Shown: positions 10,140 through 18,016 of the stretch, one piece after another | Numbering within the stretch: position 1 is the stretch's first letter | How the letters are laid out: each line of letters opens with the position of its first letter | Source: Galbibacter sp. BG1 | Lineage (GTDB): Bacteria > Bacteroidota > Bacteroidia > Flavobacteriales > Flavobacteriaceae | Assembly (NCBI RefSeq): GCF_013391805.1 | Contig: NZ_CP058364.1 | Location: 62,001-126,000 of the forward strand | Reading direction: 5' to 3' | Length of the DNA stretch: 64,000 nt | Position numbers and translations under genes: made by a program | The notes under the pieces: model-generated | Databases searched by the model: none | Seen by the model: only the letters and a program-made list of their open reading frames with translations | What the model was told of the DNA's origin: nothing

Positions 10140-10244
10140 AATAAACTTGGGGTATTAAAAATATTGCTAGTGTTTTTAAGGTTTGGTTTAATCATCTGTA
10201 TGGGATTATATTTATATGCTTACTAAATGTATAAAAAAAGGAAT

Positions 10245-10252
10245 TAAATTTG
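10245..10252 (+). promoter_or_regulatory. -7 element for the alpha/beta hydrolase gene
   Basis: TAAATTTG matches TAnnTTTG and lies 31 bases upstream of the ATG at 10284. The -33 region is not convincing. Confidence 0.4.
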
Positions 10253-10283
10253 ATACATTGCACTCTCAAATTCATTTAAATTA

Positions 10284-11153
10284 ATGACAAAAAGGAAAGA
10301 AAACTATCAGCAAACCATTGATATCCCGAAACCCATTACGCTTTCGGCCAAGGCGCTAGAGTTTGTATCTCCTAAATTGGCGAGCAAGTTTGTAGCCAAA
10401 CTCTTTGCTACCCCCATAAAACATAAAATCCCGAAGCGGGAGCACAAAATGGAAAAAGAAACGCTTCAGGAACGTTTACAGGTGCCTTCCATTAATAAAG
10501 AAATAGTTGTTTACAGCTACGGAGAAAGCACCCAAAAAATACTGCTAGTACACGGCTGGAGCGGTCGTGGCACACAATTGGCCAAAATTGCGGAAGCACT
10601 GTTGGAAAAAGGATATAGCACCATAAGTTTCGACGGCCCTTCCCACGGAAAGTCCCCAGGAAATACCACCAATATGCTAGAATTTGTAGATGCCGTGATG
10701 GCGGTAAACAAAAAATACGGGCCTTTTGAAGCTGCCGTTGGGCACTCCTTGGGAAGCATGACGCTTTTGAATGCCGTAAAAATCGGACTCCCATTAAAAA
10801 CGATGGTATTGGTAGGAAGTGGTGATAAAATAAATGATATTATTTATGATTTCACCAGTAAACTGGGGCTTAAAGATGCCATTGGCGACCGGGTAAAAGA
10901 AAAATTCGATCGGTTGGCAAATGAAGATGTAAACAATTTTTCGGCCAGTTTTGCGGCAAAAGATGTAACCATTCCAGTTTTATTGATTCATGATAAAGAC
11001 GATATGGACTCTCCCCTTACTTCCTCCGAAAACATCCGCGCCAATTTAGAAAATGCAAAACTTATTGTAACAGAAGGACTTGGACACCGAAAAATACTTG
11101 GAGATGAAAAAGTTATAGAAACTCTTATAGCTTATATACAAGAACATTCATAA
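10284..11153 (+). CDS. Alpha/beta fold hydrolase
   Basis: A 289-residue hydrolase of the Abhydrolase superfamily. The oxyanion-hole motif LLVHGWSGRG is followed by the nucleophile elbow GHSLGS (S155), then an Asp in IHDKDD (strand 7) and a His in GLGHRKI that complete a plausible Ser-Asp-His triad. There is no signal peptide, so it is probably cytoplasmic. The substrate cannot be inferred; esterase or lipase activity is likely. It stands alone between divergent glgB and a downstream lipoprotein gene. Confidence 0.88.
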   Translation: MTKRKENYQQTIDIPKPITLSAKALEFVSPKLASKFVAKLFATPIKHKIPKREHKMEKETLQERLQVPSINKEIVVYSYGESTQKILLVHGWSGRGTQLAKIAEALLEKGYSTISFDGPSHGKSPGNTTNMLEFVDAVMAVNKKYGPFEAAVGHSLGSMTLLNAVKIGLPLKTMVLVGSGDKINDIIYDFTSKLGLKDAIGDRVKEKFDRLANEDVNNFSASFAAKDVTIPVLLIHDKDDMDSPLTSSENIRANLENAKLIVTEGLGHRKILGDEKVIETLIAYIQEHS

Positions 11154-11248
11154 AAAAATGTAATTTTAAATTATAATTAGCAGCAGGTGCTTCTGTTCTA
11201 AAAAATATTGGCATAGCATTTGCGTTTAACTATTAAAACAACACTATT

Positions 11249-11740
11249 ATGAAAAAAATAATCACACTTTTATTTGTAGCCACATTTTTATTTACTGCTT
11301 GTGAAGGACCAGAGGGACCCCAAGGACCTCCAGGAACAAATATTGTTGGAGAAACTTTTGAATATACAACCAGCTTTTCTGCTCAAGCAGATTTTTTTGA
11401 AGCTTCCTTCAATCCACCATTGGTAGAAGGCGATGCAATGCTCGTTTATCGATTGGAAGATGTTGTGAATGGTGCAGATGTGTGGGAACCTTTGCCTACC
11501 GTTACCATTGTAAACAATGATACTGGAGACACTTTGCAGTATAGATTTAATTATACATTAAATGACGTGCAAATAATAGCAGAATGCTCAAACTTCGCAG
11601 CATTCGGACCCGAATTATTACAAAATCAAACATTTAGAGCAGTTATCGTACCTTCTGATCTTATTAATGGTATTGATACTTCAAATATTCATGAAGTTAT
11701 GGAGGCTGCCAACATAAAATCCATTCAAAAGCTGAATTAG
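11249..11740 (+). CDS. Lipoprotein with short collagen-like motif
   Basis: A 163-residue hypothetical lipoprotein. The signal peptide ends in FTAC, giving a lipidated Cys at residue 18. Gly-X-Y triplets (Gly at 20, 23, 26 and 29) follow immediately. The remaining roughly 130 residues are acidic and look like a beta-rich domain; no named domain is recognised. Proteins of this layout are common and uncharacterised in Bacteroidota. It has its own terminator at 11762-11793. Confidence 0.75.
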   Translation: MKKIITLLFVATFLFTACEGPEGPQGPPGTNIVGETFEYTTSFSAQADFFEASFNPPLVEGDAMLVYRLEDVVNGADVWEPLPTVTIVNNDTGDTLQYRFNYTLNDVQIIAECSNFAAFGPELLQNQTFRAVIVPSDLINGIDTSNIHEVMEAANIKSIQKLN

Positions 11741-11761
11741 ATTTAGAGAAAAATATTTTAC

Positions 11762-11793
11762 AGCCCGAAACCAATAGTTTCGGGCTTTTTTTT
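11762..11793 (+). terminator. Rho-independent terminator after collagen-motif lipoprotein
   Basis: A perfect ten-base stem (AGCCCGAAAC with GTTTCGGGCT) around a five-base loop, followed by a run of eight T. It separates this gene from msrB. Confidence 0.93.
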
Positions 11794-11848
11794 GCAAGGA
11801 TTTTAAAACTAATACGTCCAATTATACGTAAGTAAATCAAAAAAAATT

Positions 11849-12349
11849 ATGAAGACTCTATTTTTATCTTTTCTATGTATATTTTTCTTGAGCTGTAATT
11901 CTAAAGCCCAAGAGAAGTCCAATAACAATACAACATCCGATTCCAATAAATTTCCAATCTCTAAAACAGAGGCGGAATGGAAGGCAGAACTTACTGACGC
12001 CGAATATTACGTTTTACGAAAAGCCGGTACAGAAAGACCTTTTACAAGTGATTTATTGGATAACAAGAAAAAAGGCACTTATGTTTGTGCCGCTTGCGGG
12101 ACTCCGTTATTTAAAAGTGAACACAAGTTTAAATCGGGAACTGGATGGCCTAGTTTCGATCGTGCCATTGAAGGGAACGTAGCCTACGGGGTAGATAATA
12201 AAATTGGAGTGCCTCGGGATGAAGAACATTGCGCTAAATGTGGCGGACATTTAGGACATGTTTTTGATGATGGACCAAGTGAAACTACCGGAAAAAGACA
12301 CTGCATTAACGGAGTTGCCTTGGATTTCATTCCGGATGAGGAAGGATAA
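11849..12349 (+). CDS. msrB: Peptide-methionine (R)-S-oxide reductase, lipoprotein form
   Basis: MsrB repairs the R-epimer of methionine sulfoxide in proteins. The SelR domain spans about residues 38-160 of 166. Two CxxC pairs that bind zinc are present (CAAC and CAKC), as are GTGWPSF and the catalytic Cys in RHCINGVALDF (C152). Unlike cytosolic MsrB, the N-terminus is a lipoprotein signal (FFLSC, Cys at about 16) plus a low-complexity Asn/Ser linker, so this copy probably repairs envelope proteins. No msrA neighbour is seen. Confidence 0.95.
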   Translation: MKTLFLSFLCIFFLSCNSKAQEKSNNNTTSDSNKFPISKTEAEWKAELTDAEYYVLRKAGTERPFTSDLLDNKKKGTYVCAACGTPLFKSEHKFKSGTGWPSFDRAIEGNVAYGVDNKIGVPRDEEHCAKCGGHLGHVFDDGPSETTGKRHCINGVALDFIPDEEG

Positions 12350-12390
12350 ATTTAAAATACAATCTAGAATTCGCTAATTCAGTAAAAGAT

Positions 12391-12972
12391 TTAATTCATT
12401 TGTCTATTTCTATAAACAAATTTTATTGCAAACAGGTAGAGTTTGGAAAACAACCATCCCAGTAGCATTCCAATAGATATTCCTGTAATCACATCTAAGG
12501 GAAAGTGTACACCAATATATATCCTGCTATAAGCTACAGTAAGTCCCCAGATAACCAATAAAAATGGCAACCACTTATAATTTTTATAAAGTAAAATTGA
12601 AAAAAAAGTAACGGTTGCCAGCGAGTTGGAAGCGTGTGCCGAGAAATAGCCGAATTTGCCCCCGCAATATGATTTTACCAAACGCATAAAAGGCTCCACA
12701 GTTTCATCGTGGCATGGCCGTAAACGCTCGAAACCATATTTAAAGGCATTTGCAAGTTGATCGGTAACGCCAATCATAGCCGCTACACATAAAAGCAAAA
12801 TAAGGGTGTTTTTCCACTTTAAGGTTCGCAAACAAAGTATCAGTAACAAAGCATAAAGGGGAATCGACGACCATTTATCTGTCATGAACATCCAGAAGGC
12901 ATCGTAGGGTTCCCTTCCGAGTCCGTTTAAATATAGAAATAGTTCCTTATCTAGCTGAATAAGTTTTTCCAT
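12391..12972 (-). CDS. PAP2 family phosphatase
   Basis: A 193-residue integral membrane protein with about five transmembrane helices. The three PAP2 phosphatase motifs are recognisable: K78 to R85-P86 (KYGFERLRP), SAHASNS with H113, and SRIYIGVHFPLD with R150, H156 and D160. The middle motif reads FSAHA instead of the usual PSGH. Likely substrates are lipid phosphates such as undecaprenyl pyrophosphate or phosphatidic acid, handled on the periplasmic side. It starts three bases after the upstream 76-residue gene ends, so the two are probably cotranscribed. Confidence 0.92.
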   Translation of the reverse strand: MEKLIQLDKELFLYLNGLGREPYDAFWMFMTDKWSSIPLYALLLILCLRTLKWKNTLILLLCVAAMIGVTDQLANAFKYGFERLRPCHDETVEPFMRLVKSYCGGKFGYFSAHASNSLATVTFFSILLYKNYKWLPFLLVIWGLTVAYSRIYIGVHFPLDVITGISIGMLLGWLFSKLYLFAIKFVYRNRQMN

Positions 12973-12975
12973 GCC

Positions 12976-13206
12976 TTAGTCTTCATCGTATCTACTCACT
13001 TCACGATCGTAGAAATCGTTGGCCTGTTGAATCAAGTTTTCAGCTTCCGAAGCTAGCTCCTTCTCATCCTCTGGAGAAAAATCTTCCAACCATTCCACCT
13101 CATCATTCTCTAAATTGATGATAAACCGTGGATAATCGGTATGAATTATAAAAATTGAATCCGGATAATCTGTATTGTCACCCAATAAAAATTTTGGTAA
13201 TTCCAT
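12976..13206 (-). CDS. Small acidic conserved hypothetical protein
   Basis: A 76-residue, strongly acidic soluble protein with no recognised domain. The N-terminal half (GDNTDYPDSIFIIHTDYPRF) looks like a beta-structured core and the C-terminal half is a charged helix. It is immediately upstream of the PAP2 gene on the same strand. I recall similar short proteins in other flavobacteria but no function. Confidence 0.7.
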   Translation of the reverse strand: MELPKFLLGDNTDYPDSIFIIHTDYPRFIINLENDEVEWLEDFSPEDEKELASEAENLIQQANDFYDREVSRYDED

Positions 13207-13304
13207 TATTGTTGCTTGTTTTTGGTTTCACTTTTTAAAATTGTTCAAAGTTAAAAGTCGCTTAGAACAATTGCGTTTAGGTTTCTCAATTTATGCTTTT
13301 CTCC

Positions 13305-14681
13305 TTAAGCTTCAGAATTAATTAACTTTTGGGTTAAAGAATTAAATCGAAAATACAAAAATATTGCAGCAATGGTTAATCCAAAGAGCAAACCTATCCA
13401 AATCCCCATATTTCCCAAAGATGTTTTTAGTCCTAAATAATAAGAAACAGGAAAACCAATGACCCAATAGGCCACAAAAGTGATAAATGTAGGTATTTTA
13501 ACATCCTGTAAGCCTCTTAATGCCCCTAAAAAAGTTACCTGTAATCCATCTGATATTTGGAAAAAGGCAGCTATTAGCAATAGTTGTGAGGCTATGGTGA
13601 TTACCTCTGTATTATCCGCTAAGTTCAACATATCGTTCTGGTCCAAGTAGATTGTGGGCAACCAGTGTCTGCACAGTATGAAAAACAACGCAAAAACCAC
13701 TTCCAACAAAAAGGTTAAAAAGAAAACAGAAATAGCGATACGTCGCAGCTCTTTAAAGTTTTGCAACCCTTTTTGATTTCCAACACGCACCATAGCGGCA
13801 ACACTTAAACCAACTCCAACCATATACGTCATACTCGATAAATTAAGTGCAATTTGATTGGCAGCCTGCGGGTTTTTACCCAAAACCCCACTTAACCAAA
13901 CAGCAGAAGTAAAAATGGCGACTTCGAAAAACATCTGCAAAGCAGAAGGTAATCCAAGATCTACAATCTTTTTCATCATCTGTTTCTCGATGCTTTTCCA
14001 TTTAAAATTGGTGACATATTTATTTATTTTAACGTTGCTCTTAAACAGCCACCAAAGAAAAACAACCATCATAAACCGGGAAACCAAAGTTCCTATAGCC
14101 GCTCCTATAATCCCCAGCTCTGGAAAACCAAATTTCCCAAAAATGAACAGGTAATTGAGGAGTATGTTTACAATATTGGCAACCACGGTTGCATACATCG
14201 GGTATTTTGTTTGCGAGAGTCCGTCGGAAAACTGTTTCAATGCTTGGAACATAATTAACGGAACCAAGGAAAAAGCAACCAAATCTAAATATGGCAGTGC
14301 GAGCTCGACCACCTCTGCCGGTTGATCCATAAGGTACATCAACGGCTTTGCAAAAAGCAAGGCAATAAATAACAGCAACCCAATTCCTGTACTTAAATAC
14401 ACGCCATGTTTTAAAGATGAACGCCCTCTCTCAATATCCCCAGCTCCGTCGGCCTCTGCAACCAACGGTGTAATAGCGGTGGAAAAGCCTATCCCCAGAG
14501 ACATTGCAATAAATATAAAGCTATTGCCCAAAGAAACTGCAGCTAATTCTGCCGTACCCAACTGCCCAACCATTACATTATCTGCAAAGGCTACAAAAGT
14601 ATGGCCCAACATCCCCAAAATAACTGGAAAAGAGAGTTTTAAATTGTATGCAAATTCTTTCGTGTATTGTTCTAAAACCAT
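13305..14681 (-). CDS. MATE family efflux transporter
   Basis: A multidrug and toxin extrusion carrier of about 458 residues with 12 predicted membrane helices in two six-helix halves; features such as LGHTFVAFADNVMVGQLG and GLPSALQMFFEVAIF are typical. It probably exports cationic compounds in exchange for Na+ or H+. An in-frame TTG at 14702 would add seven residues, but that codon overlaps the -7 element TATCTTTG (14707-14700), so the ATG at 14681 is the better start. Confidence 0.93.
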   Translation of the reverse strand: MVLEQYTKEFAYNLKLSFPVILGMLGHTFVAFADNVMVGQLGTAELAAVSLGNSFIFIAMSLGIGFSTAITPLVAEADGAGDIERGRSSLKHGVYLSTGIGLLLFIALLFAKPLMYLMDQPAEVVELALPYLDLVAFSLVPLIMFQALKQFSDGLSQTKYPMYATVVANIVNILLNYLFIFGKFGFPELGIIGAAIGTLVSRFMMVVFLWWLFKSNVKINKYVTNFKWKSIEKQMMKKIVDLGLPSALQMFFEVAIFTSAVWLSGVLGKNPQAANQIALNLSSMTYMVGVGLSVAAMVRVGNQKGLQNFKELRRIAISVFFLTFLLEVVFALFFILCRHWLPTIYLDQNDMLNLADNTEVITIASQLLLIAAFFQISDGLQVTFLGALRGLQDVKIPTFITFVAYWVIGFPVSYYLGLKTSLGNMGIWIGLLFGLTIAAIFLYFRFNSLTQKLINSEA

Positions 14682-14699
14682 GAAGTATTTTTGAAGGCG

Positions 14700-14707
14700 C
14701 AAAGATA
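14700..14707 (-). promoter_or_regulatory. -7 element of the MATE gene
   Basis: On the minus strand this reads TATCTTTG, a match to TAnnTTTG, 18 bases before the ATG at 14681. Its position rules out the longer TTG start. Confidence 0.6.
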
Positions 14708-14833
14708 CATTTTACCCTTTTCTTGTCCTAATTTTTAAGAATTGCAATGTCAACCATTGATGCTTTAAAAGAATCTTCCTAATATTTTCAATTAGCTTTT
14801 TACTGCTGACAAACAGTTGTCATACCCCACTTG

Positions 14834-14841
14834 TAAATTTG
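14834..14841 (+). promoter_or_regulatory. -7 element of the first DinB-like gene
   Basis: TAAATTTG matches TAnnTTTG and lies 33 bases before the ATG at 14875. It overlaps an upstream in-frame TTG at 14839, which argues against that longer start. Confidence 0.55.
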
Positions 14842-14874
14842 ACTTCAGAAACATTAATCAATAACAATAGAATC

Positions 14875-15375
14875 ATGGAAAATTCTGAAAACACATTACA
14901 AACCCAAAAAACTATGGTATTCACCTCTGAAGAATTGCTGAAACACTGGCAAGGGCATCGCGCTTTAACACGTAGGATAATTGAAGCCTTTCCCGAAGAA
15001 GCCTTTTTTAATTATAGTATTGGCGGCATGCGTACTTTTGCTGAAATGACTATGGAATTATTGGGTATTGCCGCACCTGGAATGAAGGAAATAGTTTTGG
15101 AAAATACCGAAAAATTAAAAGAACATTTCGATCACGGCAACAAAAAAGAAGCTATTTTATCCCTCTGGGACGAATCCACTAACGAAATCAATTCTTATTG
15201 GAAACAATTAAATGATGAAGATTTCCCTAAAAAAATCAAACTTTTCGGGGAATATGAGGGTACGGTGATAAGTTCTATACTGTATTTTATTGATAATGAA
15301 ATACACCACCGCGGCCAAGCATACGTTTACTTAAGAAGTCTTGGGATAGAACCTCCATTCTTCTGGGAACGCTAA
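14875..15375 (+). CDS. DinB family protein
   Basis: A 166-residue four-helix-bundle protein of the DinB/YfiT superfamily, whose members bind a metal through three His residues and often act in thiol-dependent transferase or stress reactions. His candidates are in WQGHRALTRR near the N-terminus and in DNEIHHRGQAYVYLRSLG near residue 145. The actual reaction is unknown. It ends at a strong terminator shared with the convergent DUF5996 gene. Confidence 0.85.
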   Translation: MENSENTLQTQKTMVFTSEELLKHWQGHRALTRRIIEAFPEEAFFNYSIGGMRTFAEMTMELLGIAAPGMKEIVLENTEKLKEHFDHGNKKEAILSLWDESTNEINSYWKQLNDEDFPKKIKLFGEYEGTVISSILYFIDNEIHHRGQAYVYLRSLGIEPPFFWER

Positions 15376-15382
15376 AAAATTC

Positions 15383-15425
15383 CTGGTATTTAATAGTCTT
15401 TCTCCATTAAATACCAGTTTTTTTT
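15383..15425 (+). terminator. Terminator between DinB-like and DUF5996 genes
   Basis: A perfect 11-base stem (15383-15393 with 15407-15417) followed by eight T. It lies between convergent genes and mainly serves the plus-strand gene. Confidence 0.88.
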
Positions 15426-15434
15426 ATTAATCTG

Positions 15435-16343
15435 TTATTTCTCAAGCTTCTTCCTATCCCAATTGGCCGTATTGGCGCCAGCTACATACGTACTTTTTAA
15501 GAAAGTATATAATTTATCTTCTGGATTTTCTGCCTTCTGTACCGTTTCATATTTAAGAAGAAATTCTCCCAAGTCTTCGCTATAAAAAGCTTCGCGGGGC
15601 TCTATTTTTTGTTTGCTGAAATTATCGTTGGTGGGATAGATGTAGGAATAAAACGCTGGTTCTGGAAAATCGTCTGAGCCCAACCAGAAGCCGGCACTAC
15701 TTACCTCTTCACTATAGGCTTCTTGCATTACCTCTAAAGGCATGTTGGGAACCCCTCCAGGATGTTTCGGTGCGGGTCTACCAGAAAAACGGGTTACTGC
15801 CAAATCGAAAGCACCCCAGAATAAATGAACCGGACTGCATTTTCCGGTAAATTCACCCCTGAACTTAGTGAAAACGGCATTTGTTTTTAACATCGCTTTC
15901 CAAATGTTGAAGGCGTGAGAAGGATTGTAAGTTTTGTTTACCGTATTTTCGACAAAGGGAATTGCGGGTTCCATTTCATTCGGACTCCCATGGATGTCTA
16001 CATCAATACCAAGTGATGAAAGCTTTTCAAATAAAACGTTGTAAAAATCGGCCACCGTTCTAGAATACAAATCCACATCCGCCGTCTCATCCTCTGAAGT
16101 CTTAATGATTAGTTGGTGCTTTTTAAAATCGAACTCCAACTCAAAAGTTTTATTGTCGTATGGAATAGCCTGTGTTGTAAATCCGCAGGTGGAAATATAA
16201 AGTGTTACGTGCCATGATTGATTTTGCCAAGGCATTTCCCTCAGTCTTATTTTTCCGACAATCTGAATCCATTGATGAAGGGTAGCAATGGTTTCCTTCA
16301 TTTCATTGAAATTGAGAACCGGCCAATGTTTTTTATTTTCCAT
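15435..16343 (-). CDS. DUF5996 family protein
   Basis: A 302-residue soluble protein matching the DUF5996 family (W-P-x-L near the N-terminus, then HLFWGAFDLAVTRFSGRPAP and a C-terminal GFWLGSDDFPEPAFYSYIYP segment). No biochemical function is known to me. It is the last of three minus-strand genes (SDR, TetR, DUF5996), 97 bases after the TetR gene, and so may share its regulation. Confidence 0.85.
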   Translation of the reverse strand: MENKKHWPVLNFNEMKETIATLHQWIQIVGKIRLREMPWQNQSWHVTLYISTCGFTTQAIPYDNKTFELEFDFKKHQLIIKTSEDETADVDLYSRTVADFYNVLFEKLSSLGIDVDIHGSPNEMEPAIPFVENTVNKTYNPSHAFNIWKAMLKTNAVFTKFRGEFTGKCSPVHLFWGAFDLAVTRFSGRPAPKHPGGVPNMPLEVMQEAYSEEVSSAGFWLGSDDFPEPAFYSYIYPTNDNFSKQKIEPREAFYSEDLGEFLLKYETVQKAENPEDKLYTFLKSTYVAGANTANWDRKKLEK

Positions 16344-16440
16344 GGTATGATCTTTAATCTTTTAAAACTCCATTTCCTAAACAAAATCCATACATATTTA
16401 CAAACGAAGTTCTTTAAAGATAATCATTATCCACCAAAAT

Positions 16441-17034
16441 CTAATCTGTTGTTGTAATTATACTTCGAAGCGCGATTTTTAAAGTATCGTCGTAACTTTT
16501 TTGGTCTTTCACAACTTTTCCTTCTACCCTAAGACCATTTATTAGCGTGTAAAAGTAATTGGCCAATGCTTCAGGATCGTTTTTTTCTGAAAGTTCTTTA
16601 ACATCTATTCCTTTTTGAATGGCTTTAGAAATTGCAGCAATGATATTTTTTCGGTTTTGCTGAACAATGGTTAGAATTTCTTCATCATGAGGCGCCAATT
16701 CAATCGCTGTATTTACCATAAAGCAACCTTTACTTTCGGCATCGCACATATTTTCTTTAACCAATTGTTGTAAAATTCCGTGAATGGTTTGCTGAAAAGA
16801 ATTGTTTTCATTTAAAATGGCAATCATTTTTTCTGAAGTATTGTGGGTATAATGTTTAAGTGCAAGCTTAAATAGGCTTTTTTTATCTTTAAAGGCACCA
16901 TACATACTCGATTTACTAATCCCAAAGGCATCAATTAAATCTTGGGTAGAAACCGCATTATAACCTTTTTTCCAGAATAAATTTTTAGCGGTTTCCAAAA
17001 CCACTTCTTCATCAAATTCTCTTTTACGTGCCAT
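16441..17034 (-). CDS. TetR/AcrR family transcriptional regulator
   Basis: A 197-residue regulator with a TetR helix-turn-helix at about residues 26-50 (FGISKSSMYGAFKDKKSLF). The ligand domain has CDAESKGCFMVNTAIE with two Cys, a segment frequent in TetR proteins that regulate adjacent oxidoreductases. It lies between the SDR gene and DUF5996 on one strand. Palindromes overlap both its own promoter (17070-17108) and that of the SDR gene (17939-17954), as expected of an autoregulated local repressor. Confidence 0.92.
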   Translation of the reverse strand: MARKREFDEEVVLETAKNLFWKKGYNAVSTQDLIDAFGISKSSMYGAFKDKKSLFKLALKHYTHNTSEKMIAILNENNSFQQTIHGILQQLVKENMCDAESKGCFMVNTAIELAPHDEEILTIVQQNRKNIIAAISKAIQKGIDVKELSEKNDPEALANYFYTLINGLRVEGKVVKDQKSYDDTLKIALRSIITTTD

Positions 17035-17068
17035 AATTTTTAAACCAATTCTTAAAAAATATCAATAA

Positions 17069-17109
17069 TAAATTTGTGGGACACTAGTAATAAATGCCCC
17101 ACAAATTTA
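17069..17109 (-). promoter_or_regulatory. Inverted repeat overlapping the TetR gene promoter
   Basis: Two perfect 11-base arms (17070-17080 and 17098-17108, AAATTTGTGGG and its complement) are 17 bases apart. Each arm contains a TAAATTTG -7 element, one per strand; the one on the minus strand (17109-17102) could drive the TetR gene. It may be an operator for the TetR protein or a hairpin ending the SDR transcript. No poly-T run follows closely, which favours the operator. Confidence 0.55.
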
Positions 17110-17128
17110 GTTATAATTTATTCTGTGT

Positions 17129-17878
17129 TTAGAACTGCACCATTCCCCCGTCAATATAAATCTCGGTACCGTGAATGTAAGAAGCATTTTCGGAAGCAAG
17201 AAACAACACAGCATCTGCGATTTCTTTAGACTTACCAAATCTTCCCATAGGTACTTTTCCCAAAACGGTTTCTGCAAAACCTTGTTGCTCTTCATCATTC
17301 ATACCTGTTTTATTGAAAAAGTCGGTTTCTATAGGCCCTGGACTCACAGCGTTCACTCTAATTTTCTTCTCTGATAATTCCGCAGCAAAAGTTTTAAGTA
17401 ACGACTGTACAGCAGCTTTAGCCGCAGAGTAAACAGAAGCTCCAGGCATTCCTTGCTCGGTAACCACAGATGTATTTAAAATGATGGAACTTCCTTCTTT
17501 CATTAAAGGCAAAATAGATTGAACCGTGAAAATCGTTCCTTTAACCAATACATCAAATTGCTTACTATAATGTTCTTCATCGATCTCATTGATGGGAGCA
17601 AATTTACCATACCCGGCATTCACAAAAAGTATATCAACGTTTCCCACCTTATCTTTTACTTTAGTGGCTAAACTTTTTAAATCTGTTATAGAACTGGAAT
17701 CCGCTACAATTCCATGCCCTTTCTCTCCTAATTCCTTTGCAGTTTCATCAATAGTGTCTTGATGTCTTCCCGTAACAATTACAGTGGCACCTTTGTTAAT
17801 GAATTCTTGTGCCGTGGCTTTCCCTATTCCACTGGTTCCCCCAGTAATTAAAACTACTTTGTCTTTAAAATTTTCCAT
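17129..17878 (-). CDS. SDR family NAD(P)-dependent oxidoreductase
   Basis: A classical short-chain dehydrogenase/reductase of 249 residues. The cofactor motif GGTSGIGK is at residues 13-20, NAG at 87-89, and the catalytic S137, Y150, K154 triad is intact. Substrate unknown; family members reduce carbonyls on many small molecules. It lies upstream of a TetR gene on the same strand, and its promoter region carries repeated TAGTCCA/TGGACT half-sites, so it is probably the main target of that repressor. Confidence 0.94.
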   Translation of the reverse strand: MENFKDKVVLITGGTSGIGKATAQEFINKGATVIVTGRHQDTIDETAKELGEKGHGIVADSSSITDLKSLATKVKDKVGNVDILFVNAGYGKFAPINEIDEEHYSKQFDVLVKGTIFTVQSILPLMKEGSSIILNTSVVTEQGMPGASVYSAAKAAVQSLLKTFAAELSEKKIRVNAVSPGPIETDFFNKTGMNDEEQQGFAETVLGKVPMGRFGKSKEIADAVLFLASENASYIHGTEIYIDGGMVQF

Positions 17879-17915
17879 TTCTGATTTTTTTTGATTTAAT
17901 TTATTTTGAACTGTT

Positions 17916-17954
17916 TAGTCCACAAAGATATATCATAATGGACTGATTAGTCCA
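17916..17954 (-). promoter_or_regulatory. SDR gene promoter with TetR-type operator half-sites
   Basis: The minus strand carries the -7 element TATCTTTG (17930-17923). A perfect 16-base palindrome, TGGACT-GATT-AGTCCA, lies at 17939-17954 and a further TAGTCCA half-site at 17916-17922, so half-sites bracket the -7 element. This layout is typical of a TetR-family operator and fits the regulator encoded just downstream. Confidence 0.65.
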
Positions 17955-18016
17955 AATAAAATCATAAAGTTTTCCAAGAAAACTATTAAAACCAAAAAAT
18001 GTCTAAAATTTAAATA

